The notes beneath the pieces are model-generated. The model was not told the origin of the DNA, did not search any database, and saw nothing but the letters and a program-made list of their open reading frames with translations. From RUG12395 sp034178705 (GTDB lineage Bacteria > Bacillota > Clostridia > Oscillospirales > CAG-272): a stretch of DNA of 64,000 bases. Where the stretch lies: NCBI GenBank assembly GCA_034178705.1, contig JAXFQY010000039.1, positions 1-64,000 of the forward strand. Direction: 5' to 3'. This document shows, piece after piece, positions 59,694 through 64,000 of the stretch. Numbering within the stretch: the first letter of the stretch is position 1; each line of letters begins with the position of its first letter. The translations under genes and the position numbers were made by a program.

Positions 59694-61097
59694 TCAGAAA
59701 TTCGCATACAGAAAGGGGTTGGATGTGGCGGAAACAAGCAGAATGCTTGAAATCACGAGGAGGCCAACGTTGCAGACAACCGTTCCGGCGCCGCACAGAA
59801 TCGTTCCGGCGGGGGTCCGTTCGAGACGGCGCCGGAGCGCGGGAATCACGGGGAAGCAGAACAGCAGCGCCACGGCGATGAGAAACAGATTGTTTGCCGC
59901 GGTATGCCCCAACAGGCTGTCACAAAAGGCATTTCCGTTTGCGCCGATCAGTCCGCGCAGGAAGGCGCCGAGCTGCGCTGTATCCTCAAAACGGAAGATT
60001 CCGAACCCGACAATCAGAATGAGCTTTGTGCAAACATGCTTTATCCAAAGCGGGATTTTTTTCATGCGTTTCTTGCCGAGCATTGTTTCTATCAGGATAA
60101 ACAGCCCGAAGTAAAGACCCCAGATGATATAATTCCAGGCCGCACCGTGCCAGATACCGGTGGCCAGCCAGACCAGAAAGAGTCCTCCGTATTTCCGCTG
60201 CCGTCCGAAAATCGGAACATAAAGCAGGTAGTCGCGGAAAAAAGAACCGAGGGTAATGTGCCAGCGCTGCCAGAATTCCGCGATGGATTTGCAAAGGAAG
60301 GGATAGTTGAAATTCTCCGGAAACGGAAGCCCGAAAAGCCCGGCAATCCCGATTGCCATGTCGCTGTAGCCGGAAAAATCAAAATACATCTGCAAAGCAA
60401 AAAGCATGGCGCCGAACCAACAGCCGAGGACCGAGACCGAGGCGACATCCGCACCGAATAGTTCGGAAGTCACGGAGGAGAGCATGTCGGCTATCAGTAC
60501 TTTTTTGGCAAGTCCCGCAATCAGGCGGCTTGCGCCGGCGCTCAGCTGTTTGACCGAGACTTCCCGCGTTCCGAGAGAGTCCCTCAACTCAACGTATCGG
60601 ACAATCGGACCGGAAACAACACAGGGAAACAGGGACACATAAAGAAGAAAGCGCCCGAAATTTTTTTCCGGTTCTACCTTCTCCCACTGCACGTCAAGCA
60701 GATAGGAGATAAGCCGGAAGGTGTAGAAGCTGATTCCCAGAGGAAGCCCGAGCTTCGGTACGGCAAAAGAGGCACCGAACAGCGCGTTGATGTTTTCGGT
60801 AATAAATCCGGCATATTTGAAAACCGCAAGAAGCCCAAGGTTGACAAGAATGCCGAGTCCGCACAGAAAAGCGGCACCGCGCGAACCGGCGTAACGCTTC
60901 AGACAGAGCCCGATAAACCAGTTGAAAAGCGCAGCAAGGACAAGCAACGGCAAAAAACTCATTGCCCCCCATGCATAGAAAACAAGGGAGCAAACAAGCA
61001 GCACGATATTCCGATAGGCAGGCTTTTTGAAAGCATAGTAACAGATCAGGGAAAGCGGCAGAAAAAAATATAAAAAGAAAAGATCCGAAAAATTCAT
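59694..61097 (-). CDS. MBOAT family O-acyltransferase (AlgI/DltB-like)
   Basis: This is a polytopic membrane protein with about eleven helices. The MBOAT hallmarks are KYAGFITENIN near residue 95, PLGISFYTFRLISYL near 119, FWQRWHITLGSFFRDYL with His280, and TGIWHGAAWNYIIWG with His317, the presumed catalytic histidine. AlgI acetylates alginate and DltB moves D-alanine. The FkbH and ACP partners here suggest a glyceryl or related hydroxyacyl donor. It is the first gene of the four-gene cassette. The upstream AT-rich region has no clear consensus promoter; GGAAG precedes the ATG. Confidence 0.92.
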   Translation of the reverse strand: MNFSDLFFLYFFLPLSLICYYAFKKPAYRNIVLLVCSLVFYAWGAMSFLPLLVLAALFNWFIGLCLKRYAGSRGAAFLCGLGILVNLGLLAVFKYAGFITENINALFGASFAVPKLGLPLGISFYTFRLISYLLDVQWEKVEPEKNFGRFLLYVSLFPCVVSGPIVRYVELRDSLGTREVSVKQLSAGASRLIAGLAKKVLIADMLSSVTSELFGADVASVSVLGCWFGAMLFALQMYFDFSGYSDMAIGIAGLFGLPFPENFNYPFLCKSIAEFWQRWHITLGSFFRDYLLYVPIFGRQRKYGGLFLVWLATGIWHGAAWNYIIWGLYFGLFILIETMLGKKRMKKIPLWIKHVCTKLILIVGFGIFRFEDTAQLGAFLRGLIGANGNAFCDSLLGHTAANNLFLIAVALLFCFPVIPALRRRLERTPAGTILCGAGTVVCNVGLLVISSILLVSATSNPFLYANF

Positions 61098-61435
61098 GCG
61101 TTATCAGCTTCCGATCATTAAATATAGTTTTCGGAAAATTTATGAAAAATATTCCATTCGGACGTTAAATCCGCTGTTGCTTTTATTGTATCGCAGAACG
61201 GATGAAAAAGCAAGACATCGGCAAATTTTGTCCGGAAAAGGTTTTTCCTGCGGTTTGACGATCTTTTTTGCCGAAAGGTTCCCCGCACTTCCCTTTTATT
61301 AAGCGGCCGGTTTTTGGAATGTTTGCAACAGAACCCCCCGACCATTCGGACGGGGGGCGCTTGCTTATTCGGAAATGATACGAAACACGATTGAAAAGGG
61401 CTCCCTTGCGAGCGTCTCTTTTCAGAGAAGCGGGA
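61098..61435. other. Gap upstream of the MBOAT operon
   Basis: The part next to the MBOAT gene is AT-rich and presumably holds its promoter, though no good -35/-10 pair was found. A GC-rich hairpin is listed separately. No frame with recognisable protein content was seen. Confidence 0.4.
61334..61357 (-). terminator. Probable terminator after the phosphohexomutase region
   Basis: CCCCCCG (61334-61340) pairs with CGGGGGG (61351-61357); on the - strand it is followed by TTCTGTT. It lies beyond the decayed gene. Confidence 0.5.
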
Positions 61436-61747
61436 TTATTTTGCGTATTTCAGTGTCATTTTGTTTGTAAGAATCTCAAGATAGGCGTATGCGCCGTAGC
61501 CCTCTGCGGCTTTGAAGACGGTATAGACGTAATCGGAGTTGTTTGCGTGAATCACACAGAGGAAATCTCCGTCTTCGGTGAGTTCCGTCGAGTTTACCGA
61601 ATACGGGAAAGTAACGGAATGTCCTTCCTACTCGGTGATTTCCTTCTCGGTGATGACGGTGGTTGCGCCGCCGCCGATCAGCTTCCATGTGCCGTATAGC
61701 ACCGAAATGTCAATTTCCGGAGCGGGTTCGCTCTCGTTTTCTGCCTT
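61436..61747 (-). pseudogene. Decayed fragment of a secreted protein or lipoprotein gene
   Basis: Reading the - strand directly after the phosphohexomutase stop, and in the same frame, gives 39 codons with protein-like content (ENESEPAPEIDISV, then LYGTWKLIGGG), then an in-frame TAG at 61628-61630, then 63 more codons (SVTFPYSVNSTELTEDGD to KMTLKYAK) and TAA. The first part resembles the region just after a lipobox, and LYGTWKL resembles the start of lipocalin-like or DUF domains. There is no start codon or signal peptide. The N-terminus is gone and the frame is interrupted, so it is best called a remnant. A sequencing error at the TAG would not restore the missing start. Confidence 0.7.
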
Positions 61748-63484
61748 TTACAGGCCGCAGAGCTGCCGTGCAACGGCGGGGCAGGAGGAGAGCTTTTTTT
61801 CAAGCGCTTCGCGTGTCTCGGCGGAGCAAAGAAAGTATACTTTGATTTTCGGCTCTGTGCCGGAAGGCCGGAGCAGAACCACATCTCCGTTTTCGAGGGC
61901 ATAGCGGAGCACGTCTGATGCCGGAAGCCCCGTTGGGGTCTTCTTCCTTGTTTTCAGGTCGGTCAGATAGCCCGCGAGATAGTCACCGATTCCGACAACG
62001 CGGCTGCCGCAGAGCTCTTTCGGCGGTTCTGCGCGTAGGGATGCGGTTACTCCTGCCATTTTTTTCGCGCCGTCAAGTCCCGGAAAGTCCAGATTCTCGG
62101 TCAGTTCGCCGTATTGCCCGTAACGCGCGAGCAGCCTGTCGAGTGCGTCGGCGAGCGTCATTCCTTTTGTGCGGTAATAGGCAGCCATTTCTGCGATCAG
62201 CATGGAAGCGCAGACCGCGTCTTTGTCGCGCGCATAGGTGCCCTTAAGATAGCCGTAGCTTTCCTCAAAGCCGAGCAGATACGTGCCTTTTCCGGCTTCC
62301 TCGTGCTTTTTGATAACCTCTCCGATGAATTTGAAGCCGGTGAGGACATTATACATTTCGATATGGTTGGCTTCACAGATGCGCGTAAAAAGCTCGGTGG
62401 AGACAATGGTTTTGACGGCGTATGCGTCTGCGGGAACGCCGCCTTTTTCCCGGAGGACCGCTACAATATAGTCAAGCAGAAGCGCCCCCATCCCGTTTCC
62501 GGTAATGCGGACAAACTTCCCGTCCCGGTTGCGCGTCATGACCCCCACCCGGTCGCAGTCGGGGTCGGTAGCGATGACAAGGTCGGCACCGGTTTCCTCG
62601 GCGAGTGCGATTCCGGGGAGAAAAACATCCGCAAGCTCCGGGTTCGGTTTTTTGACGGTCGGAAAATCTCCGTCCGGCGTGGCCTGGCTCGGTACAACCG
62701 ACAGCTTTTCAAAGCCCAGCCTGCGGAGAATTTCCGGGACAAGCTTCCAGCCGGCGCCATGCAGCGGGGTGTAAACGATGCTCATTTCCTTTGCTGCGTG
62801 CAGGGCGCCTTCGGGAGACATCCGCTCCGCGAAAACCTTGTCAAGGAAGGCTTTGTCGATCTCCTCCCCGATCAGGATAACGCTGCCGTTGCGTTTTGCT
62901 TCCTCCAGGTCGCAGGTGCGAACCCCGTCAAATAAATCGACGGCGGCGATTTCCCTGCTTACGGTATCGGCATGCTCGGGGGGAAGCTGTGCACCGTCCT
63001 CCCAGTAAGCCTTATAGCCGTTATATTCCTTGGGATTGTGGCTTGCCGTGATGTTGATGCCCGCAATACAGCCGAGGTAGCGCAGGGCAAAGGAAAGCTC
63101 GGGCGTCGGGCGCAGATCGTCGAAAAGATAAACCTTGATGCCGTTTGCGGCAAGAACCGATGCGGCACGCTCCGAATAGAGACGGGAGTTTTTTCGGCTG
63201 TCGTAGGCGATGGCAACGCCGCGTTCACAGGCATTTTCTTTCTTGATCAGTTCGCAGAGCCCCTGTGTTGCCTGCATGACCGTATAAACATTCATTCGGG
63301 CAAGTCCGGCTGCCATGATGCCGCGAAGACCTGCGGTGCCGAAGCTCAGCCCTTGAGAAAACCGGCTTTCGATTTCTGCGGGATTGTTGCGGATGTTTTC
63401 CAGCTCCCGGCGGGTATCCGCGTCCAGTTTTTCATAGGCAAGCCATTTTTCATAGTTTTTTTGCGCGCTTTCGTTGCAGACCAT
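61748..63484 (-). CDS. Phosphohexomutase (phosphoglucomutase/phosphomannomutase)
   Basis: The alpha-D-phosphohexomutase superfamily motifs are complete: ITASHNPKEYNGYK with phosphoserine Ser148, metal loop DPDCDR (Asp307, Asp309, Asp311), sugar loop GFEESYG and phosphate loop RPSGTEPKIK. The 578 residues and the start ESAQKNYEKWLAYEKLD resemble PgcA-type phosphoglucomutases of Firmicutes, which make glucose-1-phosphate for glycolipids and wall polymers. GlmM is shorter and differs in the active-site loop. AGGAG precedes the ATG at 63484. It is co-directional with the TSCPD gene upstream. Confidence 0.92.
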   Translation of the reverse strand: MVCNESAQKNYEKWLAYEKLDADTRRELENIRNNPAEIESRFSQGLSFGTAGLRGIMAAGLARMNVYTVMQATQGLCELIKKENACERGVAIAYDSRKNSRLYSERAASVLAANGIKVYLFDDLRPTPELSFALRYLGCIAGINITASHNPKEYNGYKAYWEDGAQLPPEHADTVSREIAAVDLFDGVRTCDLEEAKRNGSVILIGEEIDKAFLDKVFAERMSPEGALHAAKEMSIVYTPLHGAGWKLVPEILRRLGFEKLSVVPSQATPDGDFPTVKKPNPELADVFLPGIALAEETGADLVIATDPDCDRVGVMTRNRDGKFVRITGNGMGALLLDYIVAVLREKGGVPADAYAVKTIVSTELFTRICEANHIEMYNVLTGFKFIGEVIKKHEEAGKGTYLLGFEESYGYLKGTYARDKDAVCASMLIAEMAAYYRTKGMTLADALDRLLARYGQYGELTENLDFPGLDGAKKMAGVTASLRAEPPKELCGSRVVGIGDYLAGYLTDLKTRKKTPTGLPASDVLRYALENGDVVLLRPSGTEPKIKVYFLCSAETREALEKKLSSCPAVARQLCGL

Positions 63485-63549
63485 TTTTTTCTCCTGATGA
63501 TAAAATAACTGTTGGAATAAGCGTGGAAACCGGCAGCGTTTTTGTCGGC

Positions 63550-63816
63550 TTATTTCCCTGCTCCGGCTTCGGCGAGCGCCTCTCCGAGGGCGCGGGCCAG
63601 CTGATCGGGACAGGAGGTCGGACGGGGACCGCAGCGGACCCCCGAAAGGCGCTTTTCGGCCTCTTCTGCCTTCATCCCTTCGACAAGGCGGCAGATTCCG
63701 GTTGTGTTTCCGTTGCAGCCGCCGGTGAAGCGGCAGGCGGTAATCACGCCGTTTTCGTCCAGGTCGATATCGATCCGGGAAGAGCAAACGCCCTTCGGAT
63801 AATAGATTTTATGCAT
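63550..63816 (-). CDS. TSCPD domain-containing protein (TIGR03905-like)
   Basis: The 88-residue protein carries the family signature GPRPTSCPDQLARAL near residue 64 and TGGCNGNTTGICRLVEGM near residue 32. The TSCPD domain also occurs at the C-terminus of some ribonucleotide reductases. Small stand-alone members have several conserved cysteines (Cys11, Cys28, Cys34 or nearby, Cys62, Cys69) that suggest metal binding. The function is not known. AAAGGAG precedes the ATG. It lies 65 bases upstream of the phosphohexomutase. Confidence 0.9.
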   Translation of the reverse strand: MHKIYYPKGVCSSRIDIDLDENGVITACRFTGGCNGNTTGICRLVEGMKAEEAEKRLSGVRCGPRPTSCPDQLARALGEALAEAGAGK

Positions 63817-63831
63817 ATTATCTCCTTTAGT

Positions 63832-64000
63832 TTAGTTTTCTGTTTCGTTTTCTGGTTGTTGCTCTTCGCCGGTTGTATTCTCCGGCTCCTTGGGGGTCCC
63901 GGAGAATTCTTCCTTTTCCGGCAGATCCTCAGGAATGTAATGCAACAGCTCGTAGCTTCCGGTGAGAAAATCCTCAAGCTCCGAGGCGCCGAAGCGGCGC
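63832..64000 (-). CDS. Unknown protein, C-terminal end only
   Basis: The frame runs off the right edge; only the last ~55 residues are in view. They read RRFGASELEDFLTGSYEL, then LHYIPEDLPEKEE, and end in an acidic Glu/Gln/Asn/Thr tail (TTGEEQQPENETEN). I cannot assign a family. The TSCPD gene begins 15 bases after its stop, so the two are probably in one operon. Confidence 0.65.
   Translation of the reverse strand, partial: RRFGASELEDFLTGSYELLHYIPEDLPEKEEFSGTPKEPENTTGEEQQPENETEN

Noticed and set aside
61391..61699. A 102-codon + strand frame in the remnant region
   Set aside because: Protein-like content lies on the - strand in a different frame; the + frame has no domain or ribosome site.
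1..64000. Search for CRISPR arrays, tRNA and rRNA genes and insertion sequences
   Set aside because: No regularly spaced repeat array, no tRNA cloverleaf or T-loop pattern, no rRNA segment and no transposase motif was recognised by eye.

Overview
The window looks like a chromosomal segment around the replication origin of an uncultured, monoderm Clostridia-type Bacillota, at a rough guess about half G+C. The evidence is the gene content: RemB (DUF370) beside gyrB, DUF1846, a TSCPD-domain protein, RecX and ComF, MreBCD with PBP2, a trigger-factor-like lipoprotein, an M23 peptidase with SpoIIQ-like architecture, and exported proteins with Thr/Pro/Glu-rich linkers. Spacing is tight, start sites mostly have AGGAG-type ribosome sites, and several promoters match TTGACA-N17-TATAAT exactly. 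I saw no rRNA, tRNA, CRISPR array, transposase or prophage gene.

Layout, left to right. 0-9.5 kb (+ strand): the end of an unknown protein made of ~90-residue repeats; a GlmU-like left-handed beta-helix protein; glmS under a glmS ribozyme; a trigger-factor-like foldase lipoprotein; an aconitase-superfamily hydratase with a DUF1846 protein. 9.5-15.2 kb: an M23 peptidase on the - strand, then a + operon of radC, a membrane-anchored surface protein, a Nudix hydrolase, nnr and comF. 15.3-28.8 kb (- strand): pgsA, rimO, recX, recA, a small lipoprotein, gyrA, gyrB, remB, recF, dnaN and dnaA, read in the order dnaA to pgsA, with a probable oriC between dnaA and dnaN. 29-37 kb (+ strand): galK, a small membrane protein, a WalJ-like metallo-hydrolase, rlmH, a WG-repeat surface protein, mnmG and rsmG. 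37.5-54.7 kb (- strand): rpoC, rpoB, a cell-surface protein, mscL, and the elongasome operon (U32 peptidase, mreB, mreC, mreD, mrdA, nth). 54.9-64 kb: thiI on +, then on - a four-gene MBOAT/DHHW/FkbH/ACP cassette, a decayed gene, a phosphohexomutase, a TSCPD protein and the end of an unknown gene.

Two parts stand out. First, the initiation system looks divergent. DnaA has an altered DNA-recognition helix (S-H-A-T in place of D-H-T-T) and lacks the usual W-G-L after its RF motif. The presumed origin lacks TTATCCACA boxes and instead carries TTTTCAACA-type repeats, next to a row of TAG/CAG triplets that resembles a DnaA-trio. A second, denser cluster of the same 9-mer lies between gyrB and gyrA. 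Second, the MBOAT/DHHW/FkbH/ACP cassette looks like a Dlt-like surface-polymer acylation pathway that would be charged from 1,3-bisphosphoglycerate (glyceryl-ACP) rather than with D-alanine. This is inference, but every expected catalytic residue is visible.

Other points: rpoBC would be transcribed head-on to replication if the predicted origin is right. The U32 peptidase frame runs 104 bp into mreB. A lipoprotein-like gene beside the phosphohexomutase is decayed. The rsmG/rpoC convergent gap holds two families of direct repeats.
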